From Lyophyllum atratum (taxonomy: Eukaryota > Basidiomycota > Agaricomycetes > Agaricales > Lyophyllaceae), in assembly GCA_014905825.1 (NCBI GenBank), contig JACGCN010000106.1, forward strand, positions 1-54,171: a stretch of DNA of 54,171 nucleotides, read 5' to 3'. Positions within the stretch are counted from its first letter, which is position 1, and every line of letters begins with the position of its first letter. Under the pieces are notes generated by a model. The model did no database searches and was not told the DNA's origin. It was given only the letters and a program-made list of their open reading frames with translations. Shown here in pieces: positions 21,703 to 34,622 of this stretch. The position numbers and the translations under genes were made by a program.

Positions 21703-22682
21703 ATGCCCATCCGCCTCCGCCTGGTCAGACCCTGACAGTCATAAGCTCACTGATCTACACCTCATGTTCCGTACAGTGGTTTCTCGTCTTCACATGCATT
21801 ATCATGGTTATTCTCGCCTTTCTGGGGTTTACGAACTTTTCAAGGTCGCTGCCTATGAACGATAAGTTGTTGCACTTCCTGTGCTTCTGCTTGGCGACCG
21901 GAGTGTTCTACTTCATCATTGACGTGGAAGAGTGAGTGTATCAACTCTTATTCTGCGATGTCTATACTTTGATTAAACGGTGCGGCACACACAGGGATGC
22001 CCGGAGAATATGGTTCTGGCGGCATTCAGGCTTGTTGTTCACAGCCTTCGTGTGTTTCTTCTGTGGCGGAATCCTCAGCGAGCTCGTACAATCTTTACTT
22101 CCGGTGTGTGATCGACGTAGTCGTGTCTTCAATATAATTAAATTTGCCAATCCAGTATAAGGAATTCGAAGTGGGTGATATGGTGGTACGCATTACCTCC
22201 AAGTGTGACCTCGAAATAAACCAGTTAACAAGCTGAATAGGCGAATCTCTTGGGATCTTCGATAGGACTATTTACGGCGTATCATCTTGAGCGCTACTAT
22301 CGCCATCGGAAAGAGGTAAGTTCATTTACTCTGAGTGAAACGCGAGGCACTGATCAATACATCTTGTCAGATTGCGCGTCTCTATCGACCACTGAACACT
22401 TCTCTTTCTGACCTGGAGGATTACGACGACGATGAGACAGGGACACAACTTCTGCCAACACATACTCAGCACACTGTCGCAGGGTCCAAAGGAACCTATA
22501 ATAAGTCACCACACCTTGCGGACGTATGGGACGAGCGGGAGGAGCTGTTTGGTATTGGCGGGGATAGCGATGATGAGGATGAGGATGGCCGAATGCCCGG
22601 AAATGCTACCTCCAACGACGTGCCACGATATCATCACGCTAACGGGGGACCGGTCCCCAAGATATCCATCAGTGGCCCATAG
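21703..22682 (+). CDS. VanZ-like membrane protein
   Basis: Six exons (21703-21723, 21777-21931, 21995-22103, 22156-22185, 22241-22315, 22371-22682) give 233 residues without a frame break. The membrane part has about four helices. It shows the VanZ-type signatures PMNDKLLHFLCFCLATGVFYF (the D-K-x-x-H-F core), FFCGGILSELVQSLLP and FEVGDMVANLLGSSIGLF. The C-terminal third is hydrophilic and acidic (LEDYDDDETG, GGDSDDEDEDG) and probably faces the cytosol. VanZ domains in bacteria are linked to glycopeptide resistance, but the function of the fungal proteins is unknown. The first exon is only seven codons. The gene is divergent from the Rec114-like gene (184 bases between starts) and convergent with the Mmc1-like gene. 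Confidence 0.82.
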
Positions 22683-22952
22683 ATTGAGTGTATCTCTATT
22701 TGCCTAGTGTATCATCAGTGTACTGCTATATCTTAGTTGTACTTAGACCTCATCATGTAACGCGGAAGCTTGAAATCTGCAGTGCCTGCAGATTACAGCA
22801 CAGCCTAAGTCGCCCGACAACCGGTGCCACATCATACATTGATATTTTCGACCCGTATCTAGTCTGCATGGTGTGCACGACTTCACCGTTGGGGACGTAG
22901 GTCTATCGTTTGAGTCGGCGCACAATTTCTATGACTGGAAACAGGGCAAATT

Positions 22953-25158
22953 CTATTTAGACTGTTCCTTGAGAGCATTAAGAGTCGTTTTTAGTGTTTC
23001 GAGTTCATCCTCGATCTCCTCGATCTCCCCTCGCCGCTCTGCGACCATATCCGACAATCTCTCGCATCCAGTATTGGCTACAACCAGCACTTTCTCGCGC
23101 ATCGTCTGGTCAAGGGTTGCCTTTATACAGGAGGAAAAGTCAGTCGCGTCCAGCCCTATGCTCACTGAAGAAAAACATACCCTCAGATCACGGCCTAAAC
23201 CCTCACCTACCCGATTCCAATCCTCCCACCAGCGTCGTTTCGAACGCTCCCACTTGCCAACCCCCCACCGCACGCATATAACGGCCCCCAACAGGCCAAA
23301 GCCCATCGCTGTACCTGCATCCAGCCCCACAGCGCCGAGCAATCCTTCCCCACTTCCTGTGAACCAACCATACCATCCAGCCCAGCTAATGCCTGCGCCG
23401 GCAGCGACCCCTCCGCTCATCCCAAGGACGGCTCGCTGGCCTGCGACGTGAAGTCTCGTTGTTGGGTACTCAATGATCTGGGTACGCCGTGTTTTGATAG
23501 GGTGTGTTAGTGTATCAGGCGCGACGGGGAAGGACTGCGATGCTGCGAGCTGGCGGAGGAAATTGCGGAGGACTGCGGAATTATATGAAGGGGTTGGGTG
23601 GGCCTCGAGGAGTGCGAATATGGATTTTGTGATGACATCTTGCAGAACAGAGAGGCGACCAGTTTGAAGAATCAACTGTGTGCCTTGACGGTCAGCTGGT
23701 ACTTGGGGTGAAAAAAGGGACCCGCACCTGTTGCTCCAAGTCTCGACACCAGGCTTGGTGTACGCCTTGTGACACGAGTACACTGATCTCGTCTACTCTC
23801 CACGCCATCCTCCACCATGTAAGACGGTCCATCACCACTTTCATCTCCTTGGTAGCTTGTTGTAAAGCATTCGCCACCACATCGCCTTCTGTGCTAGACT
23901 TGGAGGAAGTCTCTATGGCAGATCGACCCAGAACCTCTCCCTGTGCTCTTATCTTCGCTTCTTCATTCTTCCCCTTTAATGCACTGACATCCGCGGATAC
24001 GCTGTCCATCTCGGACCTTTCACGCTTCAGGGAAGCCTGACATGTCGAGAGCGCTTCCTGGATATGGGCAAGTGATGTCCTTACACGAAGTGAGGTTTGG
24101 GAAGGATCTGAGCCGGACGAAATGATCCCTTTCAAGGCATCGGTAAGCGTCGACATTCGAGACCCAACAAATTCATCTTGGTATCTCTGAACGGAAGCCG
24201 AAGATCGGGAGTCAGACTTGATGACTTCATTGGCTCCCATTGCACGCGACGGGTCTACGAAGAGAATCTGCGAGTTCTTGAGTGTCCCACATGGTATAGA
24301 CTGGGATAGGAGTTTCTTCAAAGTCTTAGTAGTCGGAGGTGGTGGTATGGTTGTTAAGACTAGGAGCGTGTTGGGATTTCGAAATAGTATGGGATGGCGA
24401 ACTAGAATGGGGAGCGGTGTTGTGAGGGGATTGCATACAACGATGGCGATATCCGCTTTCAGGAGAGCATCAGATGTCCGTTCATCGACCACGAAGGATG
24501 TATCGCTCGCCAGGGCCGCAGGTGTAGGGGCACTAGGTGCGTGTAGTTCAGTTATTTGAAGTGGTACAGGGTATTGTTGAAGGAAGGAGGAGGATGTGTT
24601 GAATATAGGTGTTCCTGAAGCAGGAAGTGACCTATCGTAGATTCATGTTAATATTTCGTTCAGGAGAGCATGTCTCGTGTGCTCACGAAATGGTCAGACT
24701 TGCTTGACCAGCATGTTTCTTCCAGCGGCTTCGAATTTGTTCATTTAAAGACTCGTCGGAAGTCAAAGGCTCTTCCAAGAGAGCCGTAACTAGGTCTTGC
24801 GATCCCGACCATTCATCCAAACCGTATACTAAGGGAATTCCATGTGTCAACTTTGTGAGATATATGAAGCTAATATTGAATCACCAGTGATATTTGCAGG
24901 CCTTGAGTCTTTCGATAGGAGGTCATCATATGTTCGGGATAGAATGTCCTTCCAGAACTCCAAAGACTCTGCCGCAATTTCTGTCTGAGCCTTTGACGCG
25001 AGAACCCGAGGCAGCAACGAGGTTGTTTTGTGCAGCACAGTCAAAATTTCATGACGCGGCAGGGGTAAATCGCGCGAAGCCTGCGAGAGAGATCTAGATG
25101 GAGCCCATGTAATACACTGGCGACCAGTACGGGCGTATTTGACGCGACATATGAGCAT
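22953..25158 (-). CDS. Mmc1-like mitochondrial membrane protein (dynamin-related family)
   Basis: The N-terminus (start at 25158) is basic and free of acidic residues (MLICRVKYARTGRQC...), as expected for a mitochondrial presequence. A helical region follows (LTVLHKTTSLLPRVLASKAQ), then a degenerate GTPase-like part with ADIAIVVCNPLTTPLP and TLLVLTTIPPPPTTKTLK. A long coiled region comes next, then two hydrophobic segments (VLGMSGGVAAGAGISWAGWYG and LLGAVGLDAGTAMGFGLLGAV) and a C-terminal coiled coil rich in Glu (ERRGEIEEIEDELETLK). This order fits fungal Mmc1 proteins as I recall them; no complete P-loop is visible. One frame slip occurs near 24853 in an A/T triplet run: the conserved reading continues with THGIPLVYGLDEW in another frame and no acceptable intron bridges it. 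Two introns near the 3' end splice normally. Confidence 0.55.
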
Positions 25159-25795
25159 CGCACGACGGAAACTGCAACTCGGAAGACCTCGTTGCCGGAC
25201 CTCGTGAGTATCACGTGTACGAGGGCGATGGCTTTCGTTCTAAACAATGGCAAGCGCAGTAGGGGTGTCAGGAGGTCCTTCATGAGGCTTTCAGGTCCCC
25301 AAGTTCGTGGAAACGTCTGACGACTCATCAATGATATGACACGCCTTGCGGGGCAAGCTGAAATGATACGGCTTTACGATGGCAAGAGACTTCTTTGAAT
25401 ACTTGCATCATACGGACGCCGGGACAGATCCTTGGGGAAGCTCGGAGGTCTTTAAATTGCAACCCCCAGTTGGAAGTCAGCCAGCGCAGCACAGGGTACA
25501 GTTGTGGTAAATTCATTTGAACATCAACACAAAAGACGACAACGGGCGGTGTCAGACATTATACTGAGGACCGGGATAAGAGTCCAGGGTAAAGGTGGCG
25601 ATAAGACAACTTTTTGAAGACTTGTGCTGTGTCCTCCCGAACCTTACGGAGAACAGAATCGGAGTGATCGGGGTCCTTGCAGCTGTTTATACCCAAACAA
25701 AGACCACGCACCCTAGCCGCTTGGTCGGAAATCTTTCCTAGTGAGTATTACATTGCGAGCTACAGGCTTAGAGCCCTCCCCTTTCCTTATCTCCC
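25159..25795. promoter_or_regulatory. Divergent promoter region between Mmc1-like and SPT23/MGA2
   Basis: Interval of 637 bases between two outward-facing starts. Two minus-strand open frames of 60-96 codons occur here, but they have no recognisable domain, overlap each other and are not linked to the Mmc1-like frame by a good splice site. I treat it as promoter and 5' untranslated sequence for both genes. Confidence 0.4.
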
Positions 25796-28700
25796 ATGTC
25801 CTCTTCGTCGTCGGCAACAGCGGCAGGCTCGCGCTCGCCGTCCCCAGCAACACCAGAGGCCTTTGACTCGCTGGACCCCATTGCAATCCATAGCGACCTC
25901 GACCTTTCCAGTTCCTGGCACATCTCTTCCGCGCAAGAGCACAAGCCGCTAGGCGCTCATGCACCATGGGACATGAATATATCCGAGTTCATCACTCCAA
26001 GAAAGTCCGAGGATGATCAAATGCTCCACTTGGACGAGTTGATTCAGCAGCACGCATATGACGAGTACGTCTTTCACTTCTCTGGTCGCCCCAACTCAGC
26101 TCATGATCAATAGTTCACCTGCGTCAAGCTTTAGTTCGACATATCCATCACCCTCGCCGAAGACTGCCCACATCAACACTTCCCACCCGACTGTCGACCC
26201 AATAGTGCCCAACTTCAGACCAGGCAATCTTCTCATACCTTCCCGTAATGGCCCTATGTCAGTAACTAAACCTATACCACCACCTGCATCCTTGCCCCGA
26301 AAACAGGACCCTTCGTCGATAAACCAAAGAGTCGTCCGCCCGCCAAAGGAGTCCTGTTACAAGTATGTATGCAGACTATGCACATCCAGACCTTGACTCT
26401 CACAATCATTTCGCAGTCTTCCAATTATGGTCCCCAGTATCCCGGAAGGGGGTACGAAATCGCGAGTTGAGACTCAAGTACGAGTCACTGTTGACCTGGC
26501 TGATGCAAGCTCGTCGTCCGACCCTTACAAATATGACCGTGTGGGATCATGGAAATGGCTCAAGCTGCCGCAGGGAACGGCGACAAAGAAGCGTACGCGG
26601 AAGCAGGGTAAAATAGGTAAGCAGCAACACTTCTCACTGACTCTGGTAACTCACCACGTCCAAAAGATCCCGAACCCCAAGATATCCTGCATCTCTCCGC
26701 GACTGTCACGTGTGCATCACCACCCCATAATCGTGTTCTAAGCTGTTCAAGTTGTCAGGCGCGCGAAGTAAGCTCAGTTACCCCAATGTTCTGCATATAG
26801 CGCCATTTTGACTGGACTCTAGGCGAAACGTGTTGCGAAGAAACTTGCGGCCCGCGTAAGACCGGCACGGTCGGATACTGATTCAGGAGACGATCCCTCG
26901 TCAAACCGCTCCTCAAAGAGCAAGCAGATCGAAGACACGACCAGCATAATTCAATTCAACTGTGCTGAGGTCCTCGATTTTTCCACCGGCTCTGTCGTTC
27001 TTCCCCTTCGCATAACATGCTACTGTCGGCACCATCGTGAAAAAGTTGGCTTCAATGTTCACTTCACCATGATGGACCATCAAGGCCGGATTGTGGGCGC
27101 CGGCTCGTCAAGACCTATCATGATCACTGACGACCATAAAACGGCTCCTTCCTCAACTGCGCGACAGACGGACTTCCCCAATTGCTTCATGAACATCGAT
27201 TCTGACTGGTCTCAAATTCCGGGGGCCGTAAATGAAGTACCACCCGATGCTCGTGCACCGTCTAAGAGGAAACATGACAGCATTGCAAGACGACCCAAAC
27301 CGTACGACTCTTCAGGCAAGCCTAATCGGGGATCGAGGGAAGGCAGCGTAGCCAGCGCACCATCGCCCTCGACGACCCTCTCATCATTGCCTATGACGAG
27401 GTCTCCAACGCCCTCTAGCGTTCTTCAGCACATGCTTACTTCGGATCCCATACCCATGCAACCAATGCCCCAGCTACAGTACTCTTCTCATGGCTCTGAA
27501 TCTTCCTCTCCGGATACCCTTGCTACGCCGCTGGATCGGAGTCCTGACATCAATTTACCTGATCCCCAAAGGCAACATGAAATGATGCATGCCCCATCCC
27601 CACTTTCTTTGCACACTGTACCTTCTGTGGTAATGTCCACACACCCACATCCCATGCCTTTCATGTTCTTCGATAATCACCAAACGCACCAAAGCATGAC
27701 CATGCAACTTCCTATCATACATCGCCTCATCCCTAACATGGGACCAACGCACGGAGGCATAGAGGTCACTGTCCTCGGTGCCAACTTCCATCCGTCTTTA
27801 CAGTTGAACTGCATATTTGGCGATGTCACAGCGAGTTCCACACAACGGTGGAGTGACAATACACTGGTGTGTGTGCTTCCACCCCGTGCGACCGCTGGTG
27901 TGGTGGCAGTCTGGTTTGAGGGGTTCCCCAAAATGGTGGACCAGACAAATGCGCCCCCTTCCCTATTCACATATGCGGACGAGTCCGACAGAGCTTTGTA
28001 AGTGCTATCCTTCTGGATCTTAATAATATTTGCTCAATCCCTCTTCTAGGATGGAGCTCGCTCTTCAAGTCGTCGGTCTGAAAATGACTGGCAAGATTGA
28101 AGACGCGAAGAACGTTGCTATGCGCATCGTCGGCGGATCGGAGAATTCAGATTCACAGAATGGGGGGAACCCCAGCGACATGATGCAGCTTGCGTCCTCT
28201 GTTTCCGCCGCTCGTGATATCCGCCCTCTACTTCTCAGCCGCGCCGGCGAAAGTGAAAACTTCGAGAGTGTCCTAATCGACTTCCTCCAAGTTCTTGACA
28301 CGCCTCTAGATCACCAGGCCCCGAATTCTATCTCGACACATAAAGCTATCTCTCACACGACATCTAGTGGTCAGACACTGCTGCATCTCGCAGCATTCTT
28401 GGGTTTCTCTTCACTGATGACGTTCTTGGTGAAACACGGGATAGATCTGGATGCCCGTGATAGGAACGGCTATACAGCGCTGCACTTTGCTGCACTCTCG
28501 AAATCAGGAGCCTGTGCCCGTGTGTTATTGGAAGCCGGCGCTGATAGAGAGATTGTCAATGCTCTTGGGAAGACCCCGGGAGAGTGCTCATCAGACATGG
28601 AGGCATTATTTAGTAACGGTGTCACCGAGAGCGACGAATCGGATTCTGACGAAGAAGCGCAATGGGGCGATGCCGAGGAAGAGGCAGAGACGCCTGCCAG

Positions 28701-29717
28701 GCGCACCCCAGCGAAACGTGCGTCACGTCGGAACCTCCGCCGTTCTGGGAAGAATACCCCAATTCCTGCATACTCTGTTGATGTGTCACGAGCTGCAACT
28801 CCCCCGCCGCCCCTTCCTGAATCCGAAAAGAGCGACGAGAAGAGGCTGAACACCGAGGGTGTTGATGCCAAGCAGACCGCTTCCTTCATCGAGATGATTC
28901 AACGCACTTTAGCCCAATTCCCTGCGCCCCAAGGCATCATTCCGAACATACCGCAGCTCCCACTACCACAGCTTCCCCATTTACCCGGGATGCCAGCCGT
29001 CCCATGGGGAGCACTTCCGCAAATCCCGATGGTCTTCCCTGTTTTCGTGCCCCTGATGCCGGGCTGGCCGGCATTCTTGGGAGGCGAGCACCAAGTCCAA
29101 GACGCAAACAAGGGCGATGGGGCTGAGGGTAATGAAGCAGTAAAGGGTGTAGGTGCTGGCGCCATCCGCACCGCTCAGGATCTGCGCGCGATGTGGGAGA
29201 AGTGGTTCGCGCTTGCCATCGCGACCGCCAGGCAAGAGGAGATGCCACCACCGGTGTACACACCCCGGGAATCCCAGCAGGAGTCATCCACGACTGCCTC
29301 TGCAGTTCCGGAAGTTGTTCCAGGAGTAAACGAACCAGAAGAGATCAGCACCAGCGAAACCACCCGCCAAACCGACATCCGGCCTATCGGGTACAACATG
29401 GCACCAGTGCCTGATCAAGAGGTTAACGCATATGGATACCAGCCCAGCGCAAAGCAAGCCCAGAAACACCAGAAAAAACGTACGCTTATGCCTCTTCTCA
29501 CTTTCTTCATTAACTAACCGACCTGGCTTCAGATGATAAAATGTTGTTAATATTCTGGCTTCCCATACTCTTCAGTAAGTGGCATTCGTGATCATACCTT
29601 TTCCATTTGAAACTGAGGTGATATCTAGTGTCCATGCTTTGGGCTATTCATTCCGGGTTACAGTTTACGTTCCAGGCTCTCAAGACCGCTCTCCCTGTTA
29701 AAGCACCCTTTAATTGA
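25796..29717 (+). CDS. Spt23/Mga2-type membrane-tethered transcription factor (IPT + ankyrin)
   Basis: In yeast, Spt23 and Mga2 are made as ER-anchored precursors, cut by the proteasome after ubiquitination, and then activate the fatty-acid desaturase gene in response to membrane saturation and low oxygen. Eight exons give 1184 residues: 25796-26064, 26114-26362, 26417-26616, 26667-26767, 26823-27997, 28050-29479, 29533-29574 and 29629-29717. A conserved N-terminal block has SRVETQVRVTVDLAD and GSWKWLKLPQG, followed by CYCRHHREKVGFNVHF. The IPT/TIG domain is PNMGPTHGGIEVTVLGANF. Ankyrin repeats include GQTLLHLAAFLGFSSLMTFL and GYTALHFAALSKSGACARVL. Acidic and proline-rich stretches precede the end. 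The last two short exons encode the hydrophobic tail KMLLIFWLPILFMSMLWAIH, which is lost if translation stops at the in-frame stop 29515-29517 in intron 7. Confidence 0.88.
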
Positions 29718-29974
29718 TGCGTTGCATTATCCATAGACTGTTGCTACTGTCTTCCTTCCTTCTAATACTACCCGGATACCTTTTTATTTGACCTACACTG
29801 TAGCGTAGACCAGGACCTGTAAAAATAAGCGGAATCATAGTTGTTGTTCATTGTTGGCATTGTTCACAGTGGAGGCTCCTCACGTGTTGACTTGGGAAAA
29901 GTTGGGAACGCGTTTCAATTTGTGCATAACAGTGACTCCAGTGACTAACCATACATCCGACCATCGCGCCTCCG

Positions 29975-32178
29975 ATGAAGCGTGGTGCAGAGAGAGATCT
30001 TAACAAAGATAATGCCGACGACGACGACGAGATAGAAGTACGTTCCCCGTTGTTTCCCCATTGACACGCCAGCCCTGACAGTGTCTAGGAAGTACCTGCT
30101 GAGGGCTTTCGAAAAGCAAGCGAGAACGTCTTAGCCTCTCGACCGTGTGTTGCCCATCATATTGCTCGCCGCTGTCCTGAACTCAACCTCAGCAAATGCT
30201 AGGATGCGGGGATTGCCAAAGCGTTCCTTCGTTACAGACCCTGGAGCTGCACCGCAGGAACCAGCACCGGCACCAGAAGTTCGTGTCGTTATTATTATGT
30301 CTTCAGGATAGTACTAACATCAACCAAGGCGACTTCGACGCCTGCACCAAAATTCGGCGGCTCCTCGGGCTTTGGTCCTCCCTCTAATAACGCCTCTCCC
30401 TTTGCAACACCGGTTGGACCTTCACCGTTCGCCACAACATCTTCCCAGTCCTCCTTCTTCAAATCTTCGCCTAGCACCCAAACAGTGGCATCCACTGCGT
30501 CCAATACTGCAAAGACGTTTGCATCGTTCCTCGACCAACCTTCAACCAAACCAGGACCTATGCCGTCAGTGTCAACTGCACCAACACCGTCTAGCGAGGC
30601 TCCTAGTGGGGAGGACCCAGCCTTACTCAAATATTACACGTCACTCCGTGGTTTAAACGTCTCATTCCTTGATGCCCTTTCCAAGGCCACCGAAGAGGAT
30701 CCTTTCGCAGACATCTCCGATCTTCTTGACCGTTACAAGAGTCTGCGCCTGAATGTTCAGAATGAATTTGACGAGAAGTCAAAAAAATCGACGGAACCTC
30801 CGCCGGCTCCTAAGCCTGCCTTCATGCCAACACCCCCTGCGAATTTCACAAATTTCGGTCAACCGAAGACTTCGACGTCCTCGAGTTTCGAGAGTAATGG
30901 TGGCGGCTTCGAGCCCAAGCCAACAACGACGTCGTCCACATCCCAGTCTGCATTCTTCTCTTTCACCCCTCCACCAAAACCTGCACCAGCGTCGGGATTT
31001 GCCTTACCTACATCTTCAGCAACGCCGTCGACTGCAGCTGCCAACCCCTTTGGGGTGGCACCAAGCTCTGAGTCTTCCTCGCCATTTGGAGGGTCTATGT
31101 CTAGCAGCTCAACTCTATTCGGAACGAAGGAGAAAGGTGTACCATCGTCATCATCCTTCACTTTTGGTAGCCCTTCTGCGCCTAGTACAGGCACGGACAA
31201 AGGCGTCTCATCAACGAGTTCGTTCAATTTCGGTACATCCTCCACACCTAGTACTACCACATCTCCCTTCGGGGCAACGGGAAAAAGTACCTCGGCACCA
31301 GTACCCTTTGCCTTTTCCACCCCTCCGGCGTCCGGTACCGGTACCAGTGCCTTTGGCAGTGTAACCTCATCATCCACCACGAACGTGTTTGGGTCAGACA
31401 AGCCCTCGTTCTCTACGACGTCGCCAGCGAAGGCTGGAGCATTCGGCAACTTTGGAAATTTTGGTAAATCTGCAGGCGGAAGTATAGGAAACCCAGTGGG
31501 TTTCGGTTTTGGAAGCCCACCCAAGACGCCGGATGCCGAAGCGATCACCTCGGGAGCTACTTCTTCGTCAGACGACGTAGACAAAAAGGGTGACGCGGAA
31601 ACCGCAGGAAGTCAAGGCCAGGCCAAAGATGACGGTGAATCAGCCTCCGGTCTGTTGGCCAAAAATCCGCATGATGAAGAGGGCGAAGGCGAAGAGCAGG
31701 AGGACACTATACATGCTATCAAGTTAAAGGCATTTCGCCTACGCAAGGCAGATGAGAAAGAAGGGTCTCCCTGGCTTGAACTGGGTTTCGGTAGGTTGTC
31801 GTATTCTAATCAAGTAAGACCACAGCTTTGACCCTGGTATGGTTTAGGTGTAATGCGCCTCAAGAAACACAAGGAAACGGAGGCACGGAGAGTTCTGCTC
31901 CGGAATAGCAGCACAGGGAAGATCAACATCGTTCGTATCATGTCTCTCCCAATCCAATGTTTGCACCCCAAGTTGATGGATTACTCGCCCAGAACTTTAA
32001 CATCTACTCCGGCTTGAAACCTACTCAGGCAAAGAAAACACTCACATTTATCGGACATGATGAAGCAGGAGCGTCGCAGACATATAGCGTGCGACTCCAG
32101 AGCGAGGAGCAGGCGATTCTTCTCAAGGAGGTCTTCGACAGAGAGATCGCATTCGTGAAGGCGAAGTCAGACGATTAG
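29975..32178 (+). CDS. Nup50/Nup2-like nucleoporin with FG repeats and RanBP1 domain
   Basis: Nuclear basket nucleoporin that helps dissociate importin alpha from cargo. The N-terminus starts with the importin-alpha-binding pattern MKRGAERDL and has GFRKASENVLASRP followed by MRGLPKRSF, spread over three short exons. The long middle exon carries many FG, FGS and FGT units in a Ser/Thr/Pro-rich background and a helix DPALLKYYTSLRGLNVSFL. The C-terminal RanBP1-like domain has KLKAFRLRKADEKEGSPWLE, GVMRLKKHKETEARRVLLRN and AKKTLTFIGHDEAG, and ends EVFDREIAFVKAKSDD. Two introns inside the RanBP1 part (near 31793 and 31932) splice cleanly. No frame break was seen. It is convergent with the GYP1 gene, with 159 bases between stops. 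Confidence 0.88.
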
Positions 32179-32337
32179 CCGCCTTTGATATTCTAATTCT
32201 TGCGATAATGCTTCCATTAATAAACCCTGGGTTGCTTGCAGAATCCTTGTGCCCTTGGATATGTTCGACGCCCCACGATCCAATCCTACATCAAATACAT
32301 ACGCAAGTCATAGATTCGGCATAAATATCCGCCGTTT

Positions 32338-34446
32338 TCATTTTCCACTGAAATGGCTTTGTGCGTTCTGCCATATGGAGTTGAGGACAAAAGCTTCACT
32401 CAAAAGCATTTCGATCTCATGGTCGCCCCAATCTTGCGTAGGAAGGGATTGTAGGAACATGATGATTCCCTAGATGGCGATGTTAAAGAATTCGAAGGAA
32501 AAAATGGAGGTATATCTACCTGAAAATCCATCTTCCGTAGCTTCTCGCTCCATCTTACGAGAAAGGCAGAGCAGACATAAAGATGGAATTGTGAGAAAGC
32601 ATCTGGTCCTTCGGCCTGGAGAGCGATAAGACAAGCAATAATACAAATAGCATCATAAAACATACCAAGTAGGTATCCCACATCCGGATGGTATTTTGCA
32701 CACTGATTTCCCGCATCAGCAGGCAGTTCATCCACCGAAATGCAAATTGCATAAATTCGACATTCTGTGACTCCAAATGGGCTGATAGTGGGACTAAACG
32801 CGATGCAACTATCAGCCTATGTGGACGAAGTGGCCTCTCAAGAGTCAACGCACCATCTATCCGTGCTACCAGTTCTGCCATCCTACGTACACTTCTCTGT
32901 ATACCAGGTTGCGCAAATATATAGTTGTCTTGAATGCCGTCAAGAAGACGTGATAGACACCAGAAGGAATCCGCCTCGATCGCATTCAAAACGTGAGTAG
33001 GAAGAAGGGACGGGTCAAAGTTTTGAGGATCCGAATCTGTTCAGTATCAGCTGTGCATAACCTAATAGGGGCAGTGCTGCGTACCAATATATGCGGAAAG
33101 GAAAACTTGGAAGAACGGGGTGACAAGGTCGTTTATTCCCTGAACATACCCACTTGCCGGATGTCGGATCGCCCAAACGTATAGAATCCGTTCCAGGCTC
33201 TGTCAGAAGTGTGAACCATTACAGTCGCAGAAACTGTATTAGAAGGAAAATCATACCCGTTGTGTCGCACTGTGCATCCAAAGCCGGACACCAGGACGTG
33301 TTCGAGGTACGTCAATCTCAATTTGATGCCATATTTGTTGGTCGAGGCCTTCCCGATCGCGAGCGAAAGCAAGCTCGACCAGAGACGTGTATTCACCTCG
33401 TTTCCGTGCCAGAGTTGTTGAACGTAAAGGGGTGGGTAAGGGAAGATAGCCCTGGCAAGAGAAATTATCTCTGGAATCTCGTTAAGCTGGTGGAATGAAC
33501 TTACGAGAAGAAGTTGCCAAGCCATAGGCCGGAGGTCTGCTGGGATACCAGCCCATGCAAGTTTCCGTAGCTCAGCTACACAATGAGCACCGGCCTGGCA
33601 GAAGGGAACTTATCACACATACCAATGTTTACATCCTGACTTGATAGACAGTCCACAAACTTATGCCTCCTGTTTGACCGAATCGACCGTTCTCTCAAAA
33701 GCTTCTCTGATCGTTCACGGTGGGCAGGGGTTTCCTTCCCCTCCCCGCCCTGTGGCTGCCGTATAGAAGACGGAGAGGGTTCTGCACGTCGAACTCGATG
33801 CTTCACGCCATTAAGAGGGTCTATGAGGATGCAACGATCCTTGAGCAATCATCCTTTAACTGGGTAAGACGATAATACCATGGACGATTTCATCCACGTC
33901 ATCTCGTATGACGCCTTGGCCATGTTTAGCTTTCAGATGAGAGGGTAAGGCAGGTGGTATGGGCTGGTCCAATGCGACCGCCTCTGACTCCAGATCGCCC
34001 AGGATCATGTCACCTTCAACGTCGGCGTCGCCTTGACCTTCCACCGGATCGAGAGCGTCGTCACCCTGCTCCGGTGCGCCACCAGCCGTCGCCCGCCTCC
34101 GATCATTAGATTTTTTGACGATGGTCCATCCACTCTTGGGCTCCAACATTGTGTCTTCTCGAGGAGGGTATGAACTTGGATTCGGAGCGCTCACATGCGT
34201 ATATGAGAAAGCCAGGGTTGATGACGATGAATTACTGGTGGGTCTGGGTACTGGCCTAGGGGCCGTTAAAGATGAGGAGGGCGAACGATTCCAAGATTTG
34301 GTGAGCGACGATTGACGCGGAGATTCTGAATCTGAGGCACTATCCCAAGCGTCATCTTCGCCCCATTCTCCTGCAGCTCGAGCTCCGAAATGATTTGAGG
34401 GATGGATGCCAATATGCGGTCGTGCTGGAGGCGAGCGGGCAGCCAT
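32338..34446 (-). CDS. GYP1: TBC-domain Rab GTPase-activating protein Gyp1
   Basis: Golgi GAP for the Rab Ypt1, in a family that includes TBC1D22. The N-terminal half is disordered (MAARSPPARPHIG..., many Ser) with the segment SGWTIVKKSNDRR. The TBC domain begins at LRKLAWAGIPADLRPMAWQL and has the catalytic arginine motif IEIDVPRTRPG and the glutamine motif YVQGINDLVTPFF. It continues with NAIEADSFWCLSRLLDGIQD, FMQFAFRWMNCLLMRE and MWDTYLAEGPDAFSQFHLYV, and ends in FLQSLPTQDWGDHEIEMLLS. About nine exons join in frame, including exon 1 (33886-34446) with donor GTCCAT. The protein looks complete and normal in length. Both catalytic finger residues are present, so activity is expected. Confidence 0.92.
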
Positions 34447-34622
34447 AGTATAATATGCGCCGAGCTCACTGTATGCGACAGTGACGACGACGACGTTGAG
34501 CAACCTGAGGGCCCTGCATGAATGATACGTGGGAACCTCCCAGGGCAATTACCTAAATAACAGGCTGCCAACTCATATAAAGCAACCCTTGCCACCATGC
34601 TCGTATTCAATAGCTCCCCAAC

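Noticed and set aside
25041..25516. Two minus-strand frames of 60-96 codons upstream of the Mmc1-like start
   Set aside because: They overlap each other, show no family pattern, and no good splice site connects them to the downstream coding frame. They are more likely 5' untranslated or promoter sequence.
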